From positions 11,113,398 through 11,177,397 of the forward strand of contig OX459105.1 in assembly GCA_949775045.1 (NCBI GenBank): 64,000 nucleotides of DNA. Direction: 5' to 3'. Every line of letters starts with the position of its first letter. Within the stretch, counting starts at the first letter, position 1. Shown here in pieces: positions 1 through 11,110 of the stretch. A model generated the notes under the pieces. It saw only the letters and a list, made by a program, of their open reading frames with translations. It was not told the DNA's origin and ran no database searches. Position numbers and translations under genes: made by a program. This stretch comes from Metridium senile. Its lineage: Eukaryota > Cnidaria > Anthozoa > Actiniaria > Metridiidae.

Positions 1-330
1 GCCGTCTTTAAAGACTAAAAACGGCTGCTGGGGAGACTAGCAGAGCAAACGTTAAAAAATGAGATGAAATCGGCGTTTGGGGGAACTTTGGAACGAGCGA
101 GACATGGAACCGAGCAAAAAGACCCCATATATTTTTTGCAGATAAGCAGGTAAAACAGGAATCCCAAAACCCCAATTTTTGCCTTCTGCGGGATACTGTC
201 TCATCAATTTGGAATAAAAAAAAAATATACATCAATATTTACTCCCCATACTGATAGCTCGTATATTGTTTTGAATGGATTGTACTTCGAATAAAATAAC
301 TAATTATTATTTATTTTACTTTAAGCAATA

Positions 331-705
331 TTAGATGCCCCAGAATGCATCTCGGTCTTGGAATACACTCTTCAGTATGCAGAATCATTTAATTCTACGT
401 TTTTTAAAATAGCAGTATACCAAACTCTGTTTACCGGAAAAAGTCCTCCAAACAGTGTTAAATGCCCCAGAATGCATGTCGGTCTTGGTATTTCAGTATG
501 CAGTATCAGTATTCTGAAACGTTTTTTGAAACAGCAGTATACCAAACCCTGTTTACCGGAAAAAAACGTCCTTCAAACAATGTTAAATTCCCCAGAAGTT
601 TCGATCTTTGAATACACTATTCAGTATGCATTATCAGTATATTCTACGTTTTTGAAATAGCATTATACCAAACCGCTGTTTACCGAAAAAAGTCCTTGAA
701 ACGCA
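331..705. repeat. Tandem repeat, about 3 x 125 bp
   Basis: Three diverged units start near 331, 458 and 583. Each begins with TTAAATGCCCCAGAATGCAT or a variant, followed by 'cagtatgcag' and 'accaaaccctgtttaccg'. Short frames through it are by-products of the repeat. Relatives of the same unit lie at 46080-46385, so this is a dispersed family and not a local satellite only. Confidence 0.85.
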
Positions 706-1490
706 GATAATGACTTCCGATGACGTCATCACGTCCCTTGTGAGTCATTTTCTAAAATCCTTGGATACTTGATCTTAATCTCAACTAAACCCCTACGAAA
801 TAGGCACAATTTTGCTAATTTGCCACGATAAAAGCTGGCTTAGTGGGCATTGTCCAAGCTCAGGGGCAAAACCCACAAATTGAATACCTCGATCTTTTAT
901 TGATTACAAAGACGTCGATTAGCAAAAGAGCGAGATGTTGTACTTAACGCGAAATTCACTAATTGATCCACAAATCTGACAAATACGTCTAATTTGTAGT
1001 AATGATAATAAGCAATGTCTTGTACAATTTCTTGTAGGCTGATATAAACGTTATTTGAATTGATTTAATAAAAATGGAGCCAATTTAGTGTAGATTCTAC
1101 TTAGTACTGCTGCATCAAAGTACTCAAACAACTTTGAAAATGTTTTGCATAATTATAGCTTCTAAAGTCAACAGTTCTTTTGTCAACAATTCATTCACTC
1201 GAGTTCTGTGTACTGCCTATCGTCTTGGTAACGTAATTTTAATAACGACCCCAAAAAAGACTTTGAAACTATAAACACACTTGTCAAAACTTTCTTCTTC
1301 AGGAGTTAAATCAAAAGTTTCACATCGAATTAATCACGCTAAAAGAGCTTTGAAAAACTGAAGAATCGTTTTGTTTGCTCACCTGCAGTGACTTGAGTCT
1401 CGAAACTGAATACTAAAGCTACGTTTGTGAATAGCATTATTTCGAAGCAGTGAGAGTGATTGTTAGTTTGATTGGGAAGTTTTTGAAAAA
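700..1490. other. Gene-free 5' flank of the first Tctex1 gene
   Basis: No coding frame or repeat is recognised here. The palindrome TGACGTCA, a full CRE/ATF consensus, lies at 721-728, about 770 bp before the start codon. The promoter of the gene at 1491 is presumably in this stretch, but no TATA or initiator can be assigned. Confidence 0.5.
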
Positions 1491-2141
1491 ATGGATACAC
1501 CGAAATTAGTAATCAGCAGCCACACTAACGAAGTCGAAGCTGGTACTCCTAGAACACGGCGTCGTTCTTCATCCAACGCTAATACTCCTTCAGAACCAAG
1601 AACAAGAAGTTCTTCTATCGCATCTGATAACGCAAGCCAACGAGAGAAGCGAAAACCTTCAATGTCAAACCCTTACTTCCATGCGTCGCCGAGAAAATTC
1701 TCCACAAACTACAGCGCTAAATCGACCTTCGATGAAACCGCCGAAAGTCCACAGAAAGGCCGTGAGCTTTCGAAGCAGCAACTTCAGGCGACTTACAGAA
1801 CGGAGCCTATCGCAAACAGAAGATTCGTACCTCATATTGTGAAACAAATCATGGAGAGTACGTTAGAGGAGTCTTTGGAAGGGCTTGACAACTACGAAGC
1901 ATCAAAATGCAGGGCTTTAAGTGTTAGTGTATGCGAGGACATCAAACAGAAGGTAAAATGGCTCAACTATGATCGCTATAAGCTTGTTTGCATTGTTTAT
2001 TTTGGATCTGTCAATGGACAAGAGGTTCGAGTGGCTAGTCGGTGTTTATGGAACGAAACAAGTGATAATTTTGCGACTTCGACTGTTGTGAAAGGCGACG
2101 TTTATGCCGTCGCCCTTATGTATGGGGTATATACTGACTGA
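1491..2141 (+). CDS. Tctex1-domain dynein light chain-like protein (DYNLT family)
   Basis: A single-exon frame of 216 residues. Residues 1-100 are low-complexity, rich in Ser, Arg and Thr, and probably disordered. Residues about 101-216 form a Tctex1 domain, with the helical part 'RFVPHIVKQIMESTLEESL' (111-129) and then the strand 'DRYKLVCIVYFGS' (161-173). The family hallmark 'ASRCLW' is at 182-187, and the frame ends '...VYAVALMYGVYTD'. The layout, a variable N-terminal extension before a C-terminal Tctex1 domain that ends the protein, resembles the Tctex1D1/DYNLT5 and Tctex1D4/DYNLT4 groups more than the short DYNLT1. Family members bind dynein intermediate chain and act as cargo or axonemal light chains. 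A function in this protein is inferred from the family. A second, more divergent relative lies on the same strand at 55066. An ATTAAA at 2176-2181 is a possible polyadenylation signal. Domain assignment is firm; orthology is open. Confidence 0.9.
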   Translation: MDTPKLVISSHTNEVEAGTPRTRRRSSSNANTPSEPRTRSSSIASDNASQREKRKPSMSNPYFHASPRKFSTNYSAKSTFDETAESPQKGRELSKQQLQATYRTEPIANRRFVPHIVKQIMESTLEESLEGLDNYEASKCRALSVSVCEDIKQKVKWLNYDRYKLVCIVYFGSVNGQEVRVASRCLWNETSDNFATSTVVKGDVYAVALMYGVYTD

Positions 2142-2826
2142 GTGACTGAAAAGTTAAACTGGGCGCGTACTTTCCATTAAAGCAAATCCACCCGGTTGGA
2201 CATTATTTTCCAAATGATAAACGATTTTTTGAGCAAGCCGGGATGTATTTATATTATCTGCAAATTTTTATCAAGAACTAAAGAGCGGGATATGCATGTG
2301 GATGAACTTAAACGGAATATCCGACGCGTACTATTTACTTTTCACCTGGAATTTTTTGGTTTTTATATTTTTACGTGTAAAAAGGAAAGCACCCCTTGGT
2401 TCTCCTCTGTAAACTATGACCAGATGGAGCACAACCAATGGCGAATACTGCTGAACAATATAATCATGGACTCCAGGTTGTTTTTCTCGGTTTAAGTCGG
2501 CAGCGCAGTCCTAGTATACCTTACAGTCCTTGAAATAGAAAAACAAACTTGCCTGTCACTTCCAGATAAAGAAACATTGAAATATGATTAATATATATAT
2601 TCCGGGTAAACTTTGCCGGACTGTAGTTTTATTATCCACTTGACGCAGTTCATAATGATTTTTGCCTGCCAAGTCTTAATTTTGGCCTGACATTTGGCCA
2701 TTGGCAGGTAGCTATTTCGAGCCCTGCAATGCATCCTGGGAAGCCAGTGTGACCATATTAACTCAGTGGTTATTTCCATTGCGTCGCTTACCGTTGTTTT
2801 CTATGTATGCCTGTATAGTACAAAAT
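2142..2826. other. 3' flank with no supported gene
   Basis: A 99-residue frame at 2196-2495 has no recognisable domain or coding-like features and probably lies in the 3' untranslated or intergenic sequence of the upstream gene. Nothing else is identified. Confidence 0.5.
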
Positions 2827-2833
2827 GAAGTAT

Positions 2834-3183
2834 CACAGGTAGCCAAAGCTCACTATCTGTGGTCTTATAAGCCTTATGTGGGAGAATATACAGCGATTTT
2901 AAAAATATACAAAATTTGTATAATAAAAAATACTTGTTTCTTGTGTTTTACTTTTACTCCCTGTGAAGTTTCAAGCCATTTGGAGCCAGTTTTGAGCGAG
3001 ACGTGGGAAATTTTCTCTCCCTTGACAACTTCACAGGGAGTCAAAGTAAAACACAAGAAACAAGTAAGAACGTTTATTTTTTATTTATTTATACAAATTT
3101 TGTATATTTTTTTAAATCGCCGTATATTCTCCCATATACGGCTTATAGGACCACAGATAATTAGTTAGCTTGGGCTACCTGTG
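2834..3183. mobile_element. MITE, 350 bp, 7-bp target duplication
   Basis: Almost the whole element is an inverted repeat. Arms of about 150 bp begin CACAGGTAGCC and end GGCTACCTGTG, and they share 'acttgtttcttgtgtttta' and 'ctccctgtgaagtt', with a loop of about 60 bp. The 7-bp direct repeat GAAGTAT flanks it (2827-2833 and 3184-3190). Frames reading across it are mirror images of each other and not genes. The superfamily is unclear; 7-8 bp duplications suggest hAT-like. Confidence 0.85.
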
Positions 3184-3190
3184 GAAGTAT

Positions 3191-4407
3191 AATGATGATG
3201 ATGATAATGATGTTAGCTATGATGATAATGATCATGATGAAGAATATAATGATGATGATGATGATGGTGCGCGTGAAGATGCAATGCTAATGATGATGAT
3301 AATAATAATAAAGGCTTTTAAAATTAGAATGAAAGTCAAAAGCTCAACATTCAATATTAAACATAAACAAAACATGTATATCGGTCATTAAAGGCCCAGT
3401 ATCGACCGGGATGCTTTGCGTGCCTCGACCTAATTTCGTGTATCACGAAATTATCAAAGTTCATAATGCCTTCTCAATCCAAATAATCCTAAGTAATCCT
3501 GCTAATTTCTCAAAACATTTCACTGTATTTAAGTACAACATCTGTGCCGCAATATTTTGTATATTTGCCGTAAATAGATGTAAATAACAAGCTTTGATGT
3601 TTGAGTAGATTACAATCAACTCGGCCGCTTCGCAGGCATCTCATTCCGATCCACGGACTAGCAGTTAAAATATGCCATAGAGCTGCTCAGACGAGACGAT
3701 AATATACTATGCACATTTAAAATACTTATTAACTTTATATTTGGAGCTCAACTTTCTTAAACATATTTTTACTACAACGATTGCTTAATAATAACAAAGC
3801 GGACAACTCCAGTTGATCAATATCGTTACTTTGATAATACAACAGAAATACACATAACATACCATGTACAATCCTTTATTACATTCACCGCATACTATTA
3901 CACGATAGTTTTCTTCTCAGGGATGCATTTAAGGATATTCAGAAACACTCAAAAGCTCAAAGGTTCGTCGAAAGAGTTCGCTACTTTCATGTATGTTGAT
4001 ATGTGATATTTTTCGTATCTCCGTACGGCCATGGACTTTGAACTCACGCGGTTTTTGGCCAATTAGAGAGCGCCATTTAACAATAACGCTATTTCAAAAC
4101 AAAAACAAACGGCCGCAAAGCATCCCGGTCGATACTGGGCCTTTAAAAGGGAAGCTAAGACTATAATTTATTGCCATGACTTTAAACCAGGGTTTTACAT
4201 TACCAGGAAGTATCTGTACACGTTTTGTTTATGTTTAATATTGAATGTTGAGCTTTTGACTTAAATTTAATTCCAATTTTAAAAGCCTTTATTATCATTA
4301 TCATCATCATTAGCATTGCATCTTCACGACCACCATCATCATCATTATTATATTCTTCATCATGATCATTATCATCATTGCTAACATCATCATTGTCATA
4401 ATCATTA
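3191..4407. repeat. Inverted duplication with arms of about 190 bp
   Basis: The sequence at 3191-3378 (ATGATG-rich, then 'aaaggcttttaaaatt' and 'tcaacattcaatattaaaca') reappears in reverse complement at 4214-4407 with scattered mismatches. The spacer holds the TTAA-flanked element at 3392-4142. The Asp/Met-rich frames in each arm are translations of the ATG/GAT repeats and are not proteins. Confidence 0.85.
3392..4142. mobile_element. Non-autonomous DNA transposon, TTAA target site
   Basis: Perfect 29-bp terminal inverted repeats start AGGCCCAGTATCGACCGGGA at 3392 and end at 4142. They are flanked on both sides by TTAA (3388-3391 and 4143-4146). TTAA duplications occur in the piggyBac and Kolobok superfamilies; the 5'-AGG terminus favours Kolobok (inference). 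The 751-bp interior holds no transposase. Confidence 0.9.
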
Positions 4408-5192
4408 GTATCACCTAATATTATAATCATTATTATTATCTTAATCATTATTATCATCAACCATTATCATCATCATCATTATGACCATCATCATCATTAT
4501 TGTCATATATATCATTATCATTATTACCATCATCATCGTTATCATCAACTTATCATTATCATCATCAGATCTGTACACATGTGCGTCAGAGGGTTGAGAA
4601 ACTCTTTTCACAAGAACAATGATATTTTGGAGGACTATCGTCTAAATGTTAATCTTTTATTAATTTCTAATGATTTGTAATTTTTGTAAATAATTAAAGT
4701 AAGTTTTATAACTCCCTTTATTGTTATTACTAGTAATAAAAGTAATAGTAGAGGTTTTTAGAATAAGTGGAAGCTTTCTTTTTTATAATCATAATAGAAT
4801 CATCATTGTAACTGTATGAATGGGTCTAGTTGGTCTCCTAAGGGGCGGACCATTTGACTTTTTAAAATCTTTCAACTTCACAAATATGTGAATATCTCAG
4901 ATAGAAATACAATTAATAAATTGCTTATAATTAGAAAACAAATAACGAATCAAACGTCAACAAAAAAAAATCATGATATGGTAATTATAATTTTGTAAAT
5001 GTATATAAGATCTCATTTTCATTTCAGTTGTAAAATGTTAATTTATCTAGTTTAAATTTCGAAGTTATCATTATTTTTACTGATAATTAAATTATAATCA
5101 TTCAAATTTCAAAACGTGGTGATCGAAAAGGGAAAACCACACCTTAATTATTGACCGGTGCAGCTGAGAGAAGATATCTTTAAATCAAAGAG
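4408..5192. other. (ATC)n-rich stretch and AT-rich spacer
   Basis: Imperfect ATCATC/ATTATC repeats run to about 4565. The remainder is AT-rich with no supported gene. Confidence 0.6.
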
Positions 5193-5614
5193 TACCGTAT
5201 TTACTAGAATAAGCATCGCGGCGCTTAACAAATTGTTCTCCATTTCATTGATCAGAAATGCACAAGTGAAATAAAAAAGTTCATATAAGGCCCGTGCAAA
5301 CGGCTTCAACATTTGCTTCAACATCCGTGCGATTAAAAAACTTAAACTCTTAAACTCTTTCAACATCAATTCAACACCGATTCAACACGTTTCAACAATG
5401 TTGAAAGAGTTTAAAAGCGTTTAATCATTGTCATTCAACAAAATCGAACGAATGTCGTTAAGCAAATGTTGAAGCCGTTTGCCTGGTCCCATTAAAATTC
5501 TAAAATGCGGCGCTTATTCGAGGAAGGCGCTTATTCGAGGGCGGCGCTTATTCGAGGAAGTCGCTTATTTGAGGGCGGCGCTTATTCGAGGGCGGCGCTT
5601 ATTCGAGTAAATAA
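5193..5614. repeat. Repeat with TACCGTATTTACT ends and 15-bp minisatellite
   Basis: The left end reads 'taccgtatttactagaataagc'-like sequence and the right end is its inverted counterpart 'gcttattcgagtaaata'. Between about 5507 and 5610 the unit GGCGCTTATTCGAGG is repeated 5-6 times. A related fragment is at 51803-51833. The MITE at 5288-5490 is nested inside. Confidence 0.7.
5288..5490. mobile_element. MITE, copy of the family at 40002
   Basis: Inverted ends contain 'gcaaacggcttcaacattt' and 'aaatgttgaagccgtttgc'. The copy is diverged and its target duplication is no longer clear. The better preserved copy at 40002-40217 has a TTA duplication. Confidence 0.8.
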
Positions 5615-5706
5615 GGAATACGTGCCTGAGATATTTTATCTGTATATATAGTATTAATTACATGCACCAGTTTGCCATTACATATAAGAGCGTTAAAAAC
5701 TATTAA

Positions 5707-6185
5707 GGGCCATTTCTGAAACTAGAGCCAAGTCAGATTCATTTCCATTTATATGGATATACACCTATTTCAATTAACGTTGTCCATCTGGAATGGTTGA
5801 TCTGAGACCGATAGGAATTGTGGGAGTTCATTAAATTTCAAATACATTGTTTTAATCACACTTGAATGGTGCTGAATTATTGATAACAGTATTTCAGAAG
5901 TAAACATTAATATTCCAGCGTGATTATAATAGTGCATTTGCAGTTTGACGAGCTCCCACAATTCCTATCGGTCTCAGATCAACCATTCCAGATTCGTCGC
6001 TGAGTTCACGGCATCCTAGAGGAAGTATTAACACTGACCTTGACTGTTTTGGAGAAAGGGGGATGGGGAAGGGCCATTTCTGAAACTATAGCCAAGTCAG
6101 ATTCATTTCCATTTTTAAGATTTGAAACGGTGTCTTTTCATCGCTGTGTTCACAACATCCTAGAGGAAGTATTAACACTGAAATT
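5707..6185. repeat. Direct duplication of about 110-360 bp
   Basis: 'gggccatttctgaaact' with the following 40 bases occurs at about 5708 and 6071, and 'catcctagaggaagtatt' occurs at about 6011 and 6157. The first copy is split by the MITE at 5788-5991. The frame at 6040-6357 reads across this repeat and the next hairpin element and is not a gene. Confidence 0.7.
5788..5991. mobile_element. MITE, 204 bp, AT target duplication
   Basis: Terminal inverted repeats of about 40 bp, nearly perfect, begin CTGGAATGGTTGATCTGAGA and are flanked by AT (5786-5787 and 5992-5993). There is no coding capacity. Confidence 0.9.
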
Positions 6186-6187
6186 GA

Positions 6188-6253
6188 CAACCTCGTTCCT
6201 AGGGCCCTCTCCCTTCGCTTTTGGGTGGGGAGAGGGCCCTGGGAACGAGGTTG
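6188..6253. mobile_element. 66-bp hairpin element, TGA duplication
   Basis: A near-perfect hairpin, CAACCTCGTTCC...GGAACGAGGTTG, including the GGGCCCTCTCCC arm. It is flanked by TGA at 6185-6187 and 6254-6256. It resembles very short hairpin MITEs seen in cnidarian DNA (from memory). Confidence 0.8.
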
Positions 6254-6567
6254 TGACATTGACTTTTTTTAGAAAGAGGGATTGGGGAGTATCAATATTT
6301 CAAAATCAGATTTTGTCTGAATTTGTCGTGCTAACACATTTTTATCAAAGATCGTAGGAAGATCTATTATAATATATATGCAGATAATGGTGCCAAAGTT
6401 GTGATAGCAATAATTAAACGTTTTGAAATTGGAAACGCAATACATGGATTTATCATGTCATTTTATGGGCCAGATTGGAAAAATGCTCTGCTTTATTTGT
6501 CACCCAATAAAGATTTATTATTATTATATCTTTAGAAACAGGAATCGTGGTGAATATTGGTGTCATG

Positions 6568-6812
6568 AGTGGCCTAGCGATGAGAGCGCTGGCCTTTCCA
6601 CTGTAACCTGGCTCGGGCGACAAGTGAATAGAGTTTGTTTGATGTGTTGTTCTCTCTCATGCCTTGAGGGTTTTTCTTTACTTCCCTTTTAAGAGACGCA
6701 CAATGCATTGTGGTAAAATAAAAAATAAAATAAAATAAAATGAAATAAAATAAAATAAAATGAAATAAAATAAAATGAATTGAAATAAAATAAAATAAAA
6801 TAAAATAAAATA
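6568..6812 (+). mobile_element. tRNA-derived SINE with (AAAAT)n tail
   Basis: An A-box-like 'gtggcctagcgatgagagcg' at 6570-6589 and a degraded B-box-like region near 6605 suggest a tRNA Ser/Leu-like head. The body ends 'gacgcacaatgcattgtgg' and runs into an (AAAAT)n tail to about 6812. The same 3' end recurs at 11881. Confidence 0.65.
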
Positions 6813-7207
6813 TTATAATAATATTATAATGTAATTAATTATAAAACATTTTAAATGAAGGTTATAATTTCTGAGATTTATGCAACTGACTGTATATATA
6901 TATATATTTCCCTGATATTGCTCGTCTGGGTATATATAGTATTTGCTTTATAGTGATAAGTAAAAAATTCATATTTTATTTCCCTTATTATTTGCTTTAT
7001 TTACTTACTTACAATCGATATCACAAAAGCTTTTAACAAAATCTAGTCTGTTTTCAGTGTCTGTACATGAATTATATGGTGAAATAAGATATTGATGGTA
7101 AAAAAAGCTGTAACCACGGCGGGCACGCGCGACCCCGAAATCGGAACTTTTCGCCATTCATTTTGGTCAGCGGCCTAACCCAACAATACATAACTCGGAA
7201 ATCCAAA

Positions 7208-8321
7208 ATGGCGGCTGCTCGAAGGATAAATTACAATGTTGAGGAAGTTTTAGACCAGATTTGGAATGATAGTGACGAAGAGGAAGAGGAAGTACTTGAG
7301 AAAGAGGAGGTAGACAGGCAGAAGGAAGTTTTAGACGACTGGGTTGACACATTTGATGGAGGAGAACAGTGTGACAGCGAGTTTTTGAGGGAGAACGCTA
7401 AAATGTCACTTCTCCCTCTGGTTCGACAGGCGTTTCTCAGAACATCTACCGACGAAAGAGGTAGGTTTGATTTATTTTACTTGAACTATATTTGAAAAGA
7501 TACATTTGCACTAGTTTGATAACCATTTTTAAAGATATACATAAAACAAAACAAACAAAAGAAGAAGAAAAAACAATATAAACAATTCTGCATGAATTTT
7601 GCTACAGTACAAGTTGACAACAATTATACAGGTCCACCAAATAGATTTGTGTACTGTAAATATGTACTTATAGAAAACCCAAGAGTATTTGAGTCATATT
7701 ACACTATTACATAAATTATAAAACATTACTGTAAAAAAAAACATTCTTACATTAAGGGTTTTTGGTCCATATGGTAAGAAAATTCCCCTAAATTATTTAT
7801 TTATTTTACCATAAGGAATTTAATCACCTCATGGACAATAACCCTTGAAATAAATATTGACTTTTTTAACAGTGATCCTTGTACAGCATGAATATTTAAT
7901 TATGTTTATTTTATTTATAGATCTTCAGCAAGTTGCCCAAAATTTGAATTCACAGACTGTAAGTGTTAGAGCAGTGCTAGATCAGGAGAGTAGGTTGTGA
8001 CTTAGTGGTATTTATAGAAGACTGGCTGGAAGGGTTGGTATACCCAAACCATACTATGCTGAAATTACACGAAGCATACCACATAGTGTGTTTTTATCTA
8101 TGCGACAAGTGTTGAGGGACCTTAATGTTGCTGAGCCAAACTGCTATTTTGCTGGAAATAAGAAAGCAGATGTTATTTCTATCACAAATATGGAAATTGT
8201 CCACAAGTTGCTGTCATGTTTGTCTGGTCATACCATTGCTGAAGTGAAGAAGTACTTTGAACGCACTCACAGGTATGACCAGATACAACCACAGGGTAAA
8301 AGTAATAACATCAACCTCTAA
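7208..8321 (+). pseudogene. Broken two-exon frame inside the transposon
   Basis: The ATG at 7208 opens an 84-codon exon beginning 'MAAARRINYNVEEVLDQIW', followed by a very acidic Glu/Asp stretch. A GT donor follows at 7461 (gag|gtaggt) and an AG acceptor ends at 7920 (tttatag|atc). Joined in phase, the frame reads on as 'DLQQVAQNLNSQTVSVRAVL'. It meets an in-frame TGA at 7998-8000 and then stays open to the TAA at 8319-8321 through 'LSGIYRRLAGRVGIPKPYYA' and 'FLSMRQVLRDLNVAEPNCYF'. Its place just inside the left terminal repeat suggests it is the transposon's own protein. I do not recognise the family. The TGA could be a disabling mutation or mark another intron. The product is unknown. Confidence 0.55.
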
Positions 8322-8891
8322 GGACTTTGCTTTTGTTTACAAAAAGAAGTGTGGACAATTAATTGTACAATACTATTACGGTGAATGGAATTTTCATGGT
8401 AATGCTCAACATTTTGGCTAAAACTAACTGAAATATTTATTTGGATGAGCCCTTGAACTGTTAAATTCACTTATGTTGGCAACAATTAAAGATTGGATTA
8501 GATGATAATTTGTTATGAAAGAACAACATTTTTGAAAACTCATCCAAATATATATCTGTAGCTAGAGTGCTTGGACTGAATGTACTTGATAAACAACACA
8601 ATACTGATTAGAAAAGACCCATGCAAAATTTATTTATTTCAAATTGTTTGACTATTTTAAATATTGTGTTCTCAATCCCTGGGCACTACTTGTTAGCTGG
8701 TACAAAGTTAATGTGAACAGATAAAAGAGAACAAATTTTAAAGATGCATGCTATAAATTTACAGATAGTCTTGCTCAGGTTAATTGAAATCAATACTCAT
8801 TGCTTTTGTATATTCAATGCATGCATTCTTACTGATAGTTAAAAACCAAAAAAAACAGTCACAAATTTTGAGCATGCAAATATTTTATTCT

Positions 8892-9690
8892 GTTATATTT
8901 CTACATGTGTAAAAATTCATTAGATATGTTTATGTATTGTTTATTTCCAACTGTACACTAGTTACCACTTATTATATACATGTGTAAAAACTCATTAGAT
9001 ATATCATTATGGTTTGTTAATTTCAACATGTGTAGTACCACTCTTGTCTAATTAGTGATTACAACATGTGTAAAAACTCATTAGATATATCATGATGGTT
9101 TGTTAATTTCAACATGTGTAGTACCACTCTAGTCTAATTAGTAATTACAACATGTGTAAAAACTCATTAGATATATCATTATGGTTTGTTAATTTCAACA
9201 TGTGGAGTACCACTCTAGTCTAATTAGTGATTACAACATGTGTAAAAACTCATTAGATATATCATTATGGTTTGTTAATTTCAACATGTGGAGTACCACT
9301 CTAGTCTAATTAGTGATTACAACATGTGTAAAAACTCATTAGATATATCATTATGGTTTGTTAATTTCAACATGTGTAGTAGAGTACAAACACTAAAAGT
9401 GTGCAACATAAATACCACTAAATACTGCTAAATTATGCAAATTCTTTTGTCCTCTATTGTTTAATCAACACTATTTAGTGGTAAATAGTACAAAGTATTG
9501 CACATTTTTAGTGTTTGTACTCTACCACTCTAGTCTAATTAGTGATTACAACATGTGTAAAAACTCATTAGATATATCATTATGGTTTGTTAATTTCAAC
9601 ATGTGTAGTACCACTCTAGTCTAATTAGAGATTACAACATGTGTAAAAACTCATTAGATATATTATAACAGTTTGTTAATTTCCAACATG
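8892..9690. repeat. 86-bp tandem repeat, about 8 units
   Basis: The unit landmark 'acatgtgtaaaaactcatt' recurs at 8978, 9064, 9150, 9236, 9322, 9551 and 9637. Spacing is exactly 86 bp, except one gap of 229 bp caused by the MITE at 9382-9522. The array lies inside the 7115-11674 transposon. Confidence 0.95.
9382..9522. mobile_element. 141-bp MITE, TA target duplication
   Basis: The ends GAGTACAAACACTAAAA and the inverse are flanked by TA (9380-9381 and 9523-9524). Inverted similarity continues inward (TACCACTAAATA / TATTTAGTGGTA). The empty site is visible in neighbouring satellite units ('gtgtagtaccactct'), which proves insertion and the 2-bp duplication. TA target use fits Tc1/mariner-type elements. 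Confidence 0.95.
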
Positions 9691-11110
9691 TGCTAATAAG
9701 CACTATTACATGTACATGTGCACTAGAGTGCTGTCAATAAAACCATGAAATATGCATAGCTATTTAGCCATTTGTGCATGTAAGTACTGCTTTTTTCACT
9801 ATACAGTACATGACTGTGTGATTAGCTGTAATTATGCATACCTATAGTTATGCCTATTTCACAGATTTATTGATTTGATGGCACTCTAACACATTAGAAT
9901 TAGAATTACCTTTGCATAATCTTTATTACTCAATTGAGATATTTTTGAACTAGCAATACAGAGTTGTCAATAAAGAGGATTTCAAAATAATGGCATTTTT
10001 GTATGTGATTTTAAACTAAAAGAACTGCATTGACTGTGATAATAAAAATAAATACTTGCTGGTGGTAGGCACGATATTCCCTTATGTTTGGTATACGTCA
10101 TGTTAATTCAAATGATAAATTTTGTTTTAGCACTCAAATACACAATCCTCAAGACAATTTGCTCCAAAGAGCACATAATTCTCATTGGAGCTACAGGCAC
10201 TTCCCAGCCTATGATAATAATCCCTATAAGCCATGCACAAGCAGTGTCGTCTTTTCCACAAGGGGCACCAACTCCACCTAGGGACATAAAATTTACGAGG
10301 CTGATTATTGAACCACTTTAAATCATAAATATGACTATTATTTAAATAAAATTATGCAAGCCTATTAAAGTGTCGTTTGTTTTAAATCCCTGAAACATTC
10401 ATGCATCTTGTCACTTCAATCCATATCTTCACAAAGAGTGCCATACACGTTGTGAACATTGCCAATAGGAATTTGCTTAATAAAAGGCATGAGCCTGTTA
10501 TAAGGGATGAGTGTAGGCAATGAACAACCGTCAACAGCTGAAGATATGTTCTGCATACCCCCCCCCCCCCCCCCCCCCAAAACCACCACCCCCACTATAA
10601 TATACAGTGTGAGAAACACATTAAAACTTAATAGGAAACCATGAAAAACAACTAGAGCGAAATAGTGATTCAATTAGTGTGATAAGCTTGTGTATGATTG
10701 TGCATTTTATGGCCTGTTTGTCTGTTTTGTTAAGCTACTGACAGTCACACGTGCGCACGGCTTGTTGCTAAGCGAAAAATCAACAATATTATTGTTCATA
10801 CTATGACACGAAGGCAAAAATACTATAGAAGAGCCGAAAGCCAATAATGATAGTTAATATTCTTTATTTCACATGTCAATATATCTGTTTTGCTTCAGCT
10901 TCAAGTTAACTTGATCTGAAAGCAGATTAAAGCATTGTTTGCACGACAATCAAAATCGAAAATTATCACAACATTGTAAGAATTATTAAATCCAATCCCT
11001 TATAAAGAAAATCATATGGTTTTGCTCACCTTTTCATCAAGTTTCTGACACAAGTGTTAGTGTCTTCGCGTGTAGATCTCTCTACTTTGTCTTTATCAAG
11101 TCGTCGGTAT
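9691..11110. other. Transposon interior without a recognised gene
   Basis: AT-rich sequence with a poly-C run at about 10561-10578. Short frames at 10084-10321 have no recognised domain. The frame at 11054-11518 likewise shows nothing familiar. Confidence 0.5.

Noticed and set aside
3170..3391. Asp/Glu-rich frame and its mirror at 4200-4460
   Set aside because: They are translations of ATGATG-type repeats in the two arms of an inverted duplication.
6040..6357. 105-residue frame
   Set aside because: It runs through a direct duplication and the 66-bp hairpin element and has no domain.
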